Below, one piece after another: positions 31,661 to 38,977 of a stretch of DNA of 39,385 nt. The DNA comes from Pedobacter sp. Leaf170 (GTDB lineage Bacteria > Bacteroidota > Bacteroidia > Sphingobacteriales > Sphingobacteriaceae), in assembly GCF_920984665.1 (NCBI RefSeq), contig NZ_CAKLBP010000012.1:1-39385 (forward strand), given 5' to 3'. Every line of letters starts with the position of its first letter. The first letter of the stretch is position 1. The notes beneath the pieces are model-generated. The model saw only the letters and a list, made by a program, of their open reading frames with translations. It made no database searches and was not told where the DNA came from. Made by a program: the position numbers and the translations under genes.

Positions 31661-32968
31661 ATGGCGACTGCAAGAATAGTTTTAGATACACGTAAGGCGA
31701 AGTCTGACGGTACTTACCCGGTTAAGATTCGCATTGCCCACGTAAAAGATTTTAGGCGCTTAGGCACTACTTTATCAATGTCTAAGGAAGACTTTGATAA
31801 AATGATGTCTGGCAAAAATTTAAAGGAGTTCCATAAATCTGCTAGGTACAAACTTGATGCGCTTATCAGCAAAGCCAATTCAATAATCGAGACATTAGAA
31901 CCATTCGATTTTGATACCTTCAATACAAGATTTAATCAAACTGGTAAGCGCAGCAACCTTATTTTTTTAATGAAGTCAAAAGCTTTGGAGTTTGAAGCGG
32001 ACGATAAAATTGGAAGTAAAAATCTATACAACCAGGCTGCGGCATTGTTGACGGAATATATTAATCGTAATCGGTCCGCAAATGCGGATAGGTTGATAGA
32101 GCTTCAAATAAGTCAGGTTACCGCCAAATGGTTAGCGGATTTTGAAAAATGGGCTTTGAAAGTTACATACCAGAAAAAGGTTAAAGGGTCAACTGAAGCT
32201 AAGACTGAGCAAAAGTATTCCAAAACTACGCTGAGCATGTACCTGATTCGTGTGAGGGCAATATTTAATGAAGTAATTAGCCGCAAGGAGCTAAAAGCTG
32301 AAGCATACCCATTTCATAAGGCAGACAATAAGGCTGGCTATAAAATCCCTCAAGGAATAAATAATAAGAGGGCGCTAACTATTGCGCAAATAATGCAGAT
32401 TTATAATTACGAGCCACAAACACAAACGGAGGACTTTGCAAAGTCATTTTTCTTATTCAGTTATCTTGCATCGGGCATGAACTGTATAGATATATTTCGC
32501 CTTAAATGGTCAGATATCAAAAAGGACTACTTTATATTTGTTAGAAAGAAAACTGAAAATAAAACGGGCGGCACTAATAAAATTACCATTCAGCTTAATC
32601 CGCAGCTCTGGGCGATAATAGAAAAGTACGGTACTCACAAAATTAGTACGGGTTACATTTTTAATATCATCCCCGCTAATGCTACCGAGCGTGACGTAAA
32701 GAATAAAACAGCTACTGCGATAGCAACTATCAATACTGGGTTAAAAAGAATAGCCTCTAAGCTTGGAATTACCGAGGATATTTCGACGTATTACGCAAGA
32801 CACAGTTTTTCCACTAACCTGATGAATAACGAAGCGCCACTGGCATTTATATCAAAGCAGTTAGGGCATAAAGACTTAAAAACAACTCAGAACTATCTTG
32901 ATAGCTTCACCACAGAAAAAGCAGAACAATACCAAAGCAAGCTATTGGATAATGATTTGACGGGTTAA
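31661..32968 (+). CDS. Tyrosine recombinase / site-specific integrase
   Basis: Catalyses integration and excision of the element. It has 435 residues. The N-terminal part holds the arm-type DNA-binding domain (ARIVLDTRKAKSDGTYPVKIRI), followed by a SAM-like core-binding domain (about 105-215) and the catalytic domain. Visible catalytic residues are R380 in YYARHSFST, H403 in QLGHKD and the nucleophile Y412 in TQNYLDSF, with RKKTENK as the beta-hairpin Lys region. The usual first Arg (GLRxxE) is replaced by Asn in ASGMNCIDIFRLKWSD, and the HxxR His by Tyr. Both are typical of Bacteroidota integrases related to IntDOT. It is probably active. Confidence 0.95.
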   Translation: MATARIVLDTRKAKSDGTYPVKIRIAHVKDFRRLGTTLSMSKEDFDKMMSGKNLKEFHKSARYKLDALISKANSIIETLEPFDFDTFNTRFNQTGKRSNLIFLMKSKALEFEADDKIGSKNLYNQAAALLTEYINRNRSANADRLIELQISQVTAKWLADFEKWALKVTYQKKVKGSTEAKTEQKYSKTTLSMYLIRVRAIFNEVISRKELKAEAYPFHKADNKAGYKIPQGINNKRALTIAQIMQIYNYEPQTQTEDFAKSFFLFSYLASGMNCIDIFRLKWSDIKKDYFIFVRKKTENKTGGTNKITIQLNPQLWAIIEKYGTHKISTGYIFNIIPANATERDVKNKTATAIATINTGLKRIASKLGITEDISTYYARHSFSTNLMNNEAPLAFISKQLGHKDLKTTQNYLDSFTTEKAEQYQSKLLDNDLTG

Positions 32969-33052
32969 TATTATTTGGACAAAGAAATAATCAAATACTA
33001 AAGAAAATAGCACTGAAAATTTTCATTATTAAATATTTCTATTTACCTTAGC

Positions 33053-33088
33053 AAAATCAAAGCCGAGTAATCGGCGTTTTTTTGATTT
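33053..33088. terminator. Rho-independent terminator after the integrase
   Basis: The GCCGA-GTAA-TCGGC hairpin (33062-33075) is followed by GTTTTTTT. An outer AAATCAAA/TTTGATTT pairing (33054-33061 with 33081-33088) surrounds it. It ends integrase transcription about 90 bp after the stop and isolates the operon that starts near 33297. Confidence 0.85.
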
Positions 33089-33091
33089 AGT

Positions 33092-33120
33092 AGTTCCATA
33101 ATTATGGAACATATGGAACT
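33092..33120. promoter_or_regulatory. Palindromic operator with three TTCCAT half-sites
   Basis: GTTCCATAATTATGGAAC (33093-33110) is an 18-bp perfect palindrome. A further ATGGAACT at 33113-33120 also pairs with AGTTCCAT at 33092-33099. The three half-sites fit cooperative binding by a dimeric repressor, possibly one of the HTH proteins just downstream. The site lies 180 bp upstream of the first of them. Confidence 0.65.
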
Positions 33121-33180
33121 AAATAATCCTAACTCAATCTGCGATTCTGCACGAACTGGGCTAGAAATAAAACATAGATA

Positions 33181-33254
33181 CACCCTGATGCAGTAAGAAT
33201 GCGCTCCAAACGCATTTAACAAGCTGTCAACTTATATTATGCCGCATCAGGGTG
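33181..33254. other. Structured inverted-repeat region (possible RNA element, oriT or att-like site)
   Basis: CACCCTGATGC (33181-33191) pairs exactly with GCATCAGGGTG (33244-33254). Inside, AATGCG (33198-33203) pairs with CGCATT (33211-33216), and TAAG (33194-33197) can pair with CTTA (33231-33234). This gives a closed 74-base fold with a side hairpin. It lies 43 bp before the ATG of the first HTH gene. It could be a 5'-leader switch, a small RNA or a DNA site nicked or bound during transfer or replication. The pairing is certain and the function unknown. Confidence 0.6.
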
Positions 33255-33296
33255 ATATCTATAAACGAAATATTATTTACGATTAAAGGCAATTAG

Positions 33297-33599
33297 ATGG
33301 AATTAACTGGAAAATCTAGCTTCACTGCGTACGGCTTTCTTTTTAAGAAACTTGAAAGTATAGAGAAGTTTCTCAAATCAGAATTGAATTACGCAAATGC
33401 AGAATCAATACCTGAGAAAGAAGAAAAAATGTCGATAGCTGAAGCTGCGGCATATCTAGGCTGTACCACACGTACGATTGATAATTATTTCAATCGCGGT
33501 ATTCTGGTTAGGCACCATGAAGGTAAAAAGGTGTATTTAATCAAAAGCCAGATTGATTCAGGTTTTATGGCAAAATTAAAAGAGGGCAAAAATGGATAG
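33297..33599 (+). CDS. Excisionase/MerR-type helix-turn-helix protein
   Basis: 100 residues. A coiled N-terminal segment (FLFKKLESIEKFLKSELN, about 15-32) precedes an HTH_17-like domain at about 47-90, MSIAEAAAYLGCTTRTIDNYFNRGILVRHHEGKKVYL, with the wing ending in YLIKSQIDSGF. Proteins like this bind att or operator DNA in Bacteroidota elements as recombination directionality factors or repressors. The ATG follows AAAGGCAATTAG. It overlaps the next HTH gene by 8 bp, so both are translated together. Confidence 0.85.
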   Translation: MELTGKSSFTAYGFLFKKLESIEKFLKSELNYANAESIPEKEEKMSIAEAAAYLGCTTRTIDNYFNRGILVRHHEGKKVYLIKSQIDSGFMAKLKEGKNG

Positions 33600-33903
33600 A
33601 TATTACGAAGAACTTAAACAGGAAGTTATAGAGCTTAAATCAATTATCTTAAGTGGTGCTCTTAATCCGGTTTCTCAAAAGCCAACTTATCTGAAAGCTG
33701 ACGCTGCGGCAGAATTTCTAAGCACTACGAAGAATGCACTTCATGTAATGGTGTATAAGGACCAGATTCCATACATCAAAAAACTGGGCAAGCTTTATTT
33801 CCTGCAATCCGATTTAGTGGAGTGGCTTGAAAGCGGGCGTGTCAACCTTAACCAGACCTCTCCGGAAGATATATTAATCAGTAAAAACAAAAAAAGATCT
33901 TAA
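33592..33903 (+). CDS. Second excisionase/HTH_17 family protein
   Basis: 103 residues with an architecture parallel to the preceding gene. An N-terminal helix (DRYYEELKQEVIELKSIIL) is followed by a winged HTH at about 32-80, YLKADAAAEFLSTTKNALHVMVYKDQIPYIKKLGKLYFLQSDLVEWLES. This is the classic HTH_17 excisionase profile. Two such proteins in a row is the common Bacteroidota element layout and may give a heterodimeric directionality factor. It is 2 bp from the next gene. Confidence 0.87.
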   Translation: MDRYYEELKQEVIELKSIILSGALNPVSQKPTYLKADAAAEFLSTTKNALHVMVYKDQIPYIKKLGKLYFLQSDLVEWLESGRVNLNQTSPEDILISKNKKRS

Positions 33904-33905
33904 CT

Positions 33906-34220
33906 ATGAGTCAAGACCTTAAAAACTTTGATGGTGATGGGCATCACGATTTCAAAGATAAGAAATATTCCTATTCCAATCAAGAAGCTGAGCTTGTACA
34001 AGTTAGGGAATACTTAACGAAGTACAACCATAGCGCAACTATGATAGCTACTGCGCTCAACATCTATCGGCCGAATATTTCCCGATACGTTTCTATGCTT
34101 CGCGAGGATGGTTTGGTATTTACAACCCACAAAGGATATTGCAAAGAAACTGGCCGCTTAGTATGCTACTTAAGCTGCAATCCTGAATTGAAGAAAGGAG
34201 GTGCTGCGGATGGTGAATAA
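33906..34220 (+). CDS. Winged helix-turn-helix protein of mobile elements
   Basis: 104 residues. The polar N-terminus (DGDGHHDFKDKKYSYSNQEAE) precedes a helix-turn-helix at about 35-85, VREYLTKYNHSATMIATALNIYRPNISRYVSMLREDGLVF, then a beta wing THKGYCKETGRLVCYLSCNPEL. The same layout occurs in short DNA-binding proteins next to replication genes in Bacteroidota mobile elements. Three Cys residues in the wing (GYCKETGRLVCYLSC) could bind metal. It overlaps the DUF3987 gene by 11 bp, and its 3' end contains the ribosome binding site for that gene. Confidence 0.8.
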   Translation: MSQDLKNFDGDGHHDFKDKKYSYSNQEAELVQVREYLTKYNHSATMIATALNIYRPNISRYVSMLREDGLVFTTHKGYCKETGRLVCYLSCNPELKKGGAADGE

Positions 34221-35709
34221 TGGTACAAGCTCATTAGATTTGTTAAACAAGCTCAAGTCCGATGTTTCTCAGGCAAGCATGGTGGAAGATTCGCCCGAAA
34301 ACGAGAGCATTCTTTTCCCTTTGGAAGCTTTCCCCGAGGAAATAAGGGAAATAGTTCTACACTATAACAAGTTCAAAAGTTATCCGATTGATTTTTTTGC
34401 TTGTAGTATTCTGGCGGCTGTTGGTTCGGCTGTTGGTAATAGCCATATAATGCAAACCAATGACGGTTACGAGAATAAAGCAAATATATTCATTGCTAAT
34501 GTTGCCCAGAGAGGAATTAATAAAACCTCACCTACAGAAGAAGCTTACAAGCCAATAGTAAGAAAGCAGAATGAAAATTATAAGTTTCAAAAAGCTGACT
34601 TCGATAGAATGATTGCTGATAAGGCATCAGAAAAAGAGCAAAAAAAAGCGAAGAAGCTTAAAGATGAGCCAAAGTGCACTGAAAGTGTCGTCAAAGTGCC
34701 CAATGATGAAGACTGGTTTGATGCTGTAAATGAGAGTGTTACAGATGAAAGTGTCCAAAGTGCACAAAGTGCCATTAAAGAAAATAAATTTATCCATATC
34801 AGACCTCTGTTAAATGAAGCAACACCAGAAGTCTTGATACACCATTTAACCAAAAGTAGTAGGGGTGTAACCATTGTTTACGATGAATTAGCCGGATTTT
34901 TAAAGGCATTCAATAAGTATAACAAAGGCAATGATGAGCAGATGTATCTTTCTCTGTGGCAGGGCAATGCATACAACAAAGATACCTTTACTCATGGCAC
35001 TCAGGTTACTGGTAGCCCGTTTCTATCAGTGATTGGAACTATACAGCCAACAGTATTAGCAGAACTATTCAAAGAGAAAACGGAAAACGGATTTTTCGAT
35101 AGGTTTCTTATTTGCTACCTAACGGATGTAAAGAAGCCTTACCCATCAATGGTAGGTGTAGATCCATTAATAATAAATAGGTACGTACGTGTGATAGACA
35201 CTTTACAATCCTTATGGTATTCTGATACTCAAAAGTGTTTGAAGTATACTAGGGAAGCTAGCCAGATTATTTTTGATGCCGTCTGCAAGTCTATTGACAT
35301 AGAAAATGATATATCAACTTCAGAGGTAGAGCGTGGAGTTAGAGCAAAGCTGATAATTTACATTCATAAGCTTGCTCTTATAATGCAACTTCTTGAATAT
35401 GGTATCTCTGGCAATCCTGATGATAAGAATCAGATAGGAGTTACCTCAGCTAAGTCTTCAGTATTATTATTCGATTACTTCTTGAAAATGGCTATTAAAG
35501 CTAGGCTTAAGAGTAGAGCTGAACTATTAACAGGTTCTCTAAAAACTATCTACTCATCCCTACCTAATGAAAAGAACTTTTCTACAGCAGATTTTGTAAG
35601 AGTGTGCTCGCAATTCATGGAGCCAAGGGGAGCTAAAAAGTTATTAGCTAATCAACTTGATAAGCTTTGGACAAAGGTTAGTCATGGCTCTTATAGCAAG
35701 ATAGAATAA
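34210..35709 (+). CDS. DUF3987 family replication-associated protein
   Basis: 499 residues. DUF3987 proteins resemble the RepA/DnaB-type ATPases found with primases in mobile elements. A P-loop-like region is degenerate here (FIANVAQRGINKTSP, about 90-104). A Walker B-like VTIVYDELAGF follows (about 218-228), then LSLWQGNAYNKDTFTHGT and FFDRFLICYLTDVKKPYP. A lysine- and acidic-rich linker at about 120-190 (…KKAKKLKDEPKC…) carries the motif copies described at 34670. The start is fixed by a strong AAGGAGG at 34195-34201, eight bases before the ATG at 34210. The likely role is initiator or helicase-like together with the downstream primase. Confidence 0.87.
   Translation: MVNNGTSSLDLLNKLKSDVSQASMVEDSPENESILFPLEAFPEEIREIVLHYNKFKSYPIDFFACSILAAVGSAVGNSHIMQTNDGYENKANIFIANVAQRGINKTSPTEEAYKPIVRKQNENYKFQKADFDRMIADKASEKEQKKAKKLKDEPKCTESVVKVPNDEDWFDAVNESVTDESVQSAQSAIKENKFIHIRPLLNEATPEVLIHHLTKSSRGVTIVYDELAGFLKAFNKYNKGNDEQMYLSLWQGNAYNKDTFTHGTQVTGSPFLSVIGTIQPTVLAELFKEKTENGFFDRFLICYLTDVKKPYPSMVGVDPLIINRYVRVIDTLQSLWYSDTQKCLKYTREASQIIFDAVCKSIDIENDISTSEVERGVRAKLIIYIHKLALIMQLLEYGISGNPDDKNQIGVTSAKSSVLLFDYFLKMAIKARLKSRAELLTGSLKTIYSSLPNEKNFSTADFVRVCSQFMEPRGAKKLLANQLDKLWTKVSHGSYSKIE
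34670..34773. repeat. Intragenic cluster of six 9-bp CAAAGTGCA-type motifs
   Basis: Copies begin at 34670 (CAAAGTGCA), 34681 (GAAAGTGTC), 34692 (CAAAGTGCC), 34747 (GAAAGTGTC), 34756 (CAAAGTGCA) and 34765 (CAAAGTGCC). The first three are spaced 11 bp apart and fall in three different reading frames of the DUF3987 gene, so the constraint is on DNA and not on protein. The last three are tandem with a 9-bp period. All lie in the variable linker of the protein. Confidence 0.8.
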
Positions 35710-35721
35710 TTACATATACAA

Positions 35722-35834
35722 GGCACTTTGGACACTTTGTGCACTTTGAGATAAAAACACCCTTTAGCAAGGTTTAAATAAAGATTTTCGAACATATCAA
35801 AGTGCACTTTGTGGGGCACTTTGAGTGCACTTTG
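35722..35834. repeat. Intergenic iteron cluster TGCACTTTG, candidate replication origin
   Basis: Tandem GGCACTTTG, GACACTTTG and TGCACTTTG start at 35722, 35731 and 35740. After a 49-bp spacer of about 27% GC, the perfect palindrome CAAAGTGCACTTTG (35798-35811) is followed by GGCACTTTG (35815) and TGCACTTTG (35826). That makes seven motif copies in the opposite orientation to the cluster in DUF3987, immediately before the primase-like gene. Iterons plus an AT-rich spacer next to replication genes is the layout of an iteron-type origin, which is inference. Confidence 0.75.
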
Positions 35835-35851
35835 AACTAAATATTAACAAA

Positions 35852-37141
35852 ATGAGTGAACACAGGTATTATTTGCAACCATACAGAGGAATGTCTACAA
35901 AACATCAATGCCCTGAATGCCGTGGTAAAAAATGTTTTACACACTACATTGATGATGAAGGAGGAGCAATTGTTCATCCTTCTGTAGGACGGTGTGAAAG
36001 GCTTTCTAAATGCTCATACCACAAGACTCCAAAACAATATTTTGAAGCAAACGGAATCACGCCTTCTGATACTTGGAAGGCAAAAGAACCTGAGCCGGAA
36101 AAGCCAGTTTCGCTGATTGAACAAAGTATTTTAAAACAAAGTCTATCTGACTTCTCAAAGAATTGTCTTATCCTGTTTTTACAATCGATTTTCAGTGAAG
36201 AGCAAATAGATGAGGTGTTGAATAATTATCTAATAGGCAGCACTAAAAGTGGCGGTACAATATTTTGGCAGGTTGATATTTCTGGTGATGTTAGGACCGG
36301 CAAGATTATTAATTTCAATCCTAAAACTGGTCGAAGGAATAAGGACGTTTTACCCGCTGTAACTTGGGTGCACAAAAAACTAAAGTTAAAAGACTTTAAT
36401 CTAGGGCAATGTCTGTTCGGTGAACACTTAACAAGAATATATCCTAACAAACCCATTGCAATAGTTGAGAGCGAAAAAACGGCAATTATATCTAGCATTT
36501 ACTTTCCTCAATTTAATTGGTTGGCATGTGGTGGCGTGGAGCAGCTTAACGGGAAAAAACTAAATATTCTAATTGGTAAATCGGTCACATTATATCCAGA
36601 TTTAAAGTGTTTAGAAAAGTGGGAAGATAAAGCGGTTCAATATGGCTACAGTGTTTCAAAAACACTAGAAGAGATTGCAACATCCGAAGAAAAAGCGAAC
36701 GGCCTTGATTTAGCGGATTATTTAGTCAGGTTCAAAGTTAGTGACTTTACAACACCTGCTCCGGCACCTGCAGTTCCTATCCAGCCGCAGCCACTTACAC
36801 CATTGCCAATTGAGAAACCTAAGACGATTGAGATTGATTTACCCGCAGCCGTGGAACCAAAGGAAACACCGTACTATGTAAGTCCTGGTTGGGTTGATTT
36901 TGATAAAACAAAGTTTAAGGAAAAAGAAACATTCAAACCTAAACTTTGGGATATCCCTTGCTTTGATGGTTTAGTTATACCGCAATCGCTGCGGCTCGAT
37001 GCTGCCAGTATGATTAACGATGTACCCAAATGCATCAATTCACACTTAGCGATGCTTAATGCTCACAACGGCAATAATGCCTATAAACCATACTTAACCA
37101 GATTACAAAAAATACATTCATTAATAACTCAATCCGCATAG
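35852..37141 (+). CDS. DUF6371 primase-like protein with zinc and Toprim-like regions
   Basis: 429 residues. The N-terminal zinc-ribbon-like part has QCPECRGKKCF (about 20-30) and CERLSKCSYH (about 50-60), like CHC2 primase zinc domains. The middle Toprim-like domain has AIVESEKTAIISS (about 206-218), WLACGGVEQLN and VTLYPDLKCLEKW, where the usual DxD is DLK. A Pro-rich linker (APAPAVPIQPQPLTPLP, about 306-322) joins a C-terminal tail. This matches the DUF6371 family found beside DUF3987. I start at the ATG at 35852, because the upstream in-frame GTG at 35825 lies inside an iteron. The likely role is primer synthesis for element replication. Confidence 0.83.
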   Translation: MSEHRYYLQPYRGMSTKHQCPECRGKKCFTHYIDDEGGAIVHPSVGRCERLSKCSYHKTPKQYFEANGITPSDTWKAKEPEPEKPVSLIEQSILKQSLSDFSKNCLILFLQSIFSEEQIDEVLNNYLIGSTKSGGTIFWQVDISGDVRTGKIINFNPKTGRRNKDVLPAVTWVHKKLKLKDFNLGQCLFGEHLTRIYPNKPIAIVESEKTAIISSIYFPQFNWLACGGVEQLNGKKLNILIGKSVTLYPDLKCLEKWEDKAVQYGYSVSKTLEEIATSEEKANGLDLADYLVRFKVSDFTTPAPAPAVPIQPQPLTPLPIEKPKTIEIDLPAAVEPKETPYYVSPGWVDFDKTKFKEKETFKPKLWDIPCFDGLVIPQSLRLDAASMINDVPKCINSHLAMLNAHNGNNAYKPYLTRLQKIHSLITQSA

Positions 37142-37143
37142 TT

Positions 37144-37284
37144 ATGTGTATGCTAATTATCACGCTACTCATTGTAGCAATCGTATTGGAGGGAACTTAC
37201 CAACCCCGAATAGATTTCACGAGAGGCAATAAGATTCTGCTCTGGTATGGTAGAACTAACAGAAAATATTTAATCATTAATTAA
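37144..37284 (+). CDS. Small membrane-anchored protein, 46 residues
   Basis: ATG at 37144, two bases after the primase stop, encodes MCMLIITLLIVAIVLEG (one transmembrane helix) followed by a conserved-looking cytoplasmic tail, PRIDFTRGNKILLWYGRTNR, ending KYLIIN. The pattern PR-DF…LLWY…RK recurs in small proteins of Bacteroidota mobile elements as far as I recall. Function is unknown. The tight spacing after the primase gene supports expression. Confidence 0.65.
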   Translation: MCMLIITLLIVAIVLEGTYQPRIDFTRGNKILLWYGRTNRKYLIIN

Positions 37285-37293
37285 AAAAACAAT

Positions 37294-37638
37294 ATGCCAA
37301 AATTAATTGTGCCGGTCTTCGGGCAAAGTGAAATAATCAAGCAGTTTGAATCAGATTTACGTGACGCTGTGAAGGATCCAGAGCCAGCCGAAACACGAGA
37401 AAGAATTTTAAGTGTTTTGGATGATTCACCTATAGGAATAAATATTTCATTATTCCAATTTGATGGAAGAAAAGATCAATTTATTCAAATCAATAGTAAT
37501 CACCTCAAGCCGAAAACAATATGTGATAACACTCTTGTCGAATATGAACGTGAAAATACAAGTATAATTCTCGAAAGAAAATCAGCAATCCACTTAAGAG
37601 ATTTTCTTACGACCCTAATTGACAACACCTCTGAATAA
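37294..37638 (+). CDS. Unrecognised element protein, 114 residues
   Basis: A soluble acidic protein starting MPKLIVPVFGQSEIIKQFESDLRD. Predicted helices cover about 12-48 and 92-112, with a beta-like centre (INISLFQFDGRKDQFIQINSN). There are no transmembrane segments, metal motifs or DNA-binding motifs that I recognise. It is 9 bp after the small membrane gene and 6 bp before the next, so it belongs to the operon. Confidence 0.65.
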   Translation: MPKLIVPVFGQSEIIKQFESDLRDAVKDPEPAETRERILSVLDDSPIGINISLFQFDGRKDQFIQINSNHLKPKTICDNTLVEYERENTSIILERKSAIHLRDFLTTLIDNTSE

Positions 37639-37644
37639 AAAACC

Positions 37645-37941
37645 ATGACCAGAATAATATTAGACATCATCCGAGAATGCGATAAAGCAGGAATTAGAAA
37701 AGAGCAGGCTAGGTTCTACAATTACAACAAAGGCGTTTTTAATTACATAGTTGAATTGCCGGACAACGTAATCCACTGCTTTGAGTTCACTGGAACCGAG
37801 TTCGAGATCTTTGAGAAAATCAAGGTTGAGCATTTAGTCAAAATGGATTGCTTCAATACCTTCAAACATAAAGTTTGGTTTAATGGCAACATCATTAGCG
37901 AAAGTGAAACAGTTTTTAATCCACTGAATAGAATAAATTAA
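37645..37941 (+). CDS. Unrecognised element protein, 98 residues
   Basis: Starts MTRIILDIIRECDKAGIRKEQARFY and is followed by a beta-rich half (FNYIVELPDNVIHCFEFTGTEFEIFEKI, then HKVWFNGNIISESE). Mixed alpha/beta and soluble. I recognise no family. It sits between two other unknown genes, 11 bp before the next, within the same tight operon. Confidence 0.62.
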   Translation: MTRIILDIIRECDKAGIRKEQARFYNYNKGVFNYIVELPDNVIHCFEFTGTEFEIFEKIKVEHLVKMDCFNTFKHKVWFNGNIISESETVFNPLNRIN

Positions 37942-37952
37942 ACGAACACACA

Positions 37953-38528
37953 ATGACAAATTTAAAAACAATGGCGAACGAGGAATTGCTAGCCAAGATT
38001 GGCGGGTGCAAAAATATTGAAGGTTTAACGGCATTAAAGCCAGTTATAGACGAGCAACTAAGTGCGTTGCATCCAAATGATTATTCTGGTGAGATAATTC
38101 TCAAAATGTATGGTTTTGCAATGCACACTATGCAAACCAATCCAACTATTTACCCATTCTTAAACTTTAAAGAAGCAATCAATCAGCCCGAGGAGGTCCC
38201 GAAAGCAGGCAAGAAAGGCAAGAGCATAGAGCAGCTAGTTGAGGAGGATCCTTTGCACCTTTACAATAGGGAGTTGGATAACCAATACGGTTTCTGGGAG
38301 AATGGAAAATACTTTTTTCAGCAAGCAGATGTACCTGCCTTGTTAAAGTTCTTACAAGAACCTGAACTGTCAACCGCTATCAAACATGCTGGCTTACTTA
38401 AGTCGGTACAGGCATTGCAAAGGTTTTATTTATGCTACGTTGTGGCTAATAACACGTGCAAGAACCTAAAGGAGCTTAGAACAACTACTTCCCATATCGA
38501 ACAAAAGAAACCTTTTCCCACATTTTAG
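37953..38528 (+). CDS. Unrecognised element protein, 191 residues
   Basis: The N-terminal part is helical (NEELLAKIGGCKNIEGLTALKPVIDEQL). The linker at about 77-96 is Lys/Pro-rich (EEVPKAGKKGKSIEQLVEED). The C-terminal part is helical (VPALLKFLQEPELSTAIKHAGLLKSVQALQRFYLCYVVANN). An internal ATG at 37971 is an alternative start. It is soluble with no catalytic motif visible. It could be a DNA-associated or structural adaptor protein, but I have no evidence for either. Confidence 0.63.
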   Translation: MTNLKTMANEELLAKIGGCKNIEGLTALKPVIDEQLSALHPNDYSGEIILKMYGFAMHTMQTNPTIYPFLNFKEAINQPEEVPKAGKKGKSIEQLVEEDPLHLYNRELDNQYGFWENGKYFFQQADVPALLKFLQEPELSTAIKHAGLLKSVQALQRFYLCYVVANNTCKNLKELRTTTSHIEQKKPFPTF

Positions 38529-38531
38529 AAT

Positions 38532-38750
38532 ATGTCAATAACCAAAACTCGGTACTCAGCAGCCAGTGAAGCTGCGGTACCACATCAGGATTATCAAACA
38601 ACTACAATTGATGTCTTAAAATTAGAGATTTCATCTATTCGGGGTAACAAATGGTTATCGGCTGATGAGAAGGATGTGAAGTTGAAGAAGTTAAAAAAAG
38701 ACCTTGCACCAAACATGCCAGAAGAAGTTTTCCAAGCACTATTAAGTTAA
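38532..38750 (+). CDS. Unrecognised small element protein, 72 residues
   Basis: Starts MSITKTRYSAASEAAV and is followed by a predicted helical pair (TIDVLKLEISSIRGNKWLS and DEKDVKLKKLKKDLAPNMPEE). Lysine-rich and soluble. It begins 3 bp after the previous stop and ends 5 bp before the next start. No family recognised. Confidence 0.55.
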   Translation: MSITKTRYSAASEAAVPHQDYQTTTIDVLKLEISSIRGNKWLSADEKDVKLKKLKKDLAPNMPEEVFQALLS

Positions 38751-38755
38751 AATAT

Positions 38756-38977
38756 ATGAACGCCTTAGATAAAAATATTCAAAAAATCGATATCCAAATT
38801 GAAGCGCTACGTAAAGAGTGCGATTCGACAAATAACGTTCTCATTGATGCCCTTGAGAGCACGATAACAGATTTAACCGCTGCAAACCATGTTATTAATC
38901 TTTATGCGAAGATGTCATTGGATTTAGGCCAGATAATTAAGCTCACCAATCAGAAACTGCAACTCTATGGAAAATAA
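38756..38977 (+). CDS. Unrecognised coiled-coil element protein, 73 residues
   Basis: Almost entirely helical, with heptad-like hydrophobics (IQKIDIQIEALRKECDSTNNVLIDALESTI…, then LYAKMSLDLGQIIKLTNQKL), so probably a short coiled coil. It overlaps the next small gene by 11 bp. No family recognised. Confidence 0.55.
   Translation: MNALDKNIQKIDIQIEALRKECDSTNNVLIDALESTITDLTAANHVINLYAKMSLDLGQIIKLTNQKLQLYGK

Noticed and set aside
33181..33254. Terminal inverted repeat of an insertion sequence
   Set aside because: The enclosed 50 bp hold no transposase, and no target-site duplication is seen at the two ends.
34670..35834. Repeat clusters as a CRISPR array
   Set aside because: Units are 9 bp with no unique spacers of regular size, no cas genes are nearby, and part of the repeats lie inside a coding sequence.
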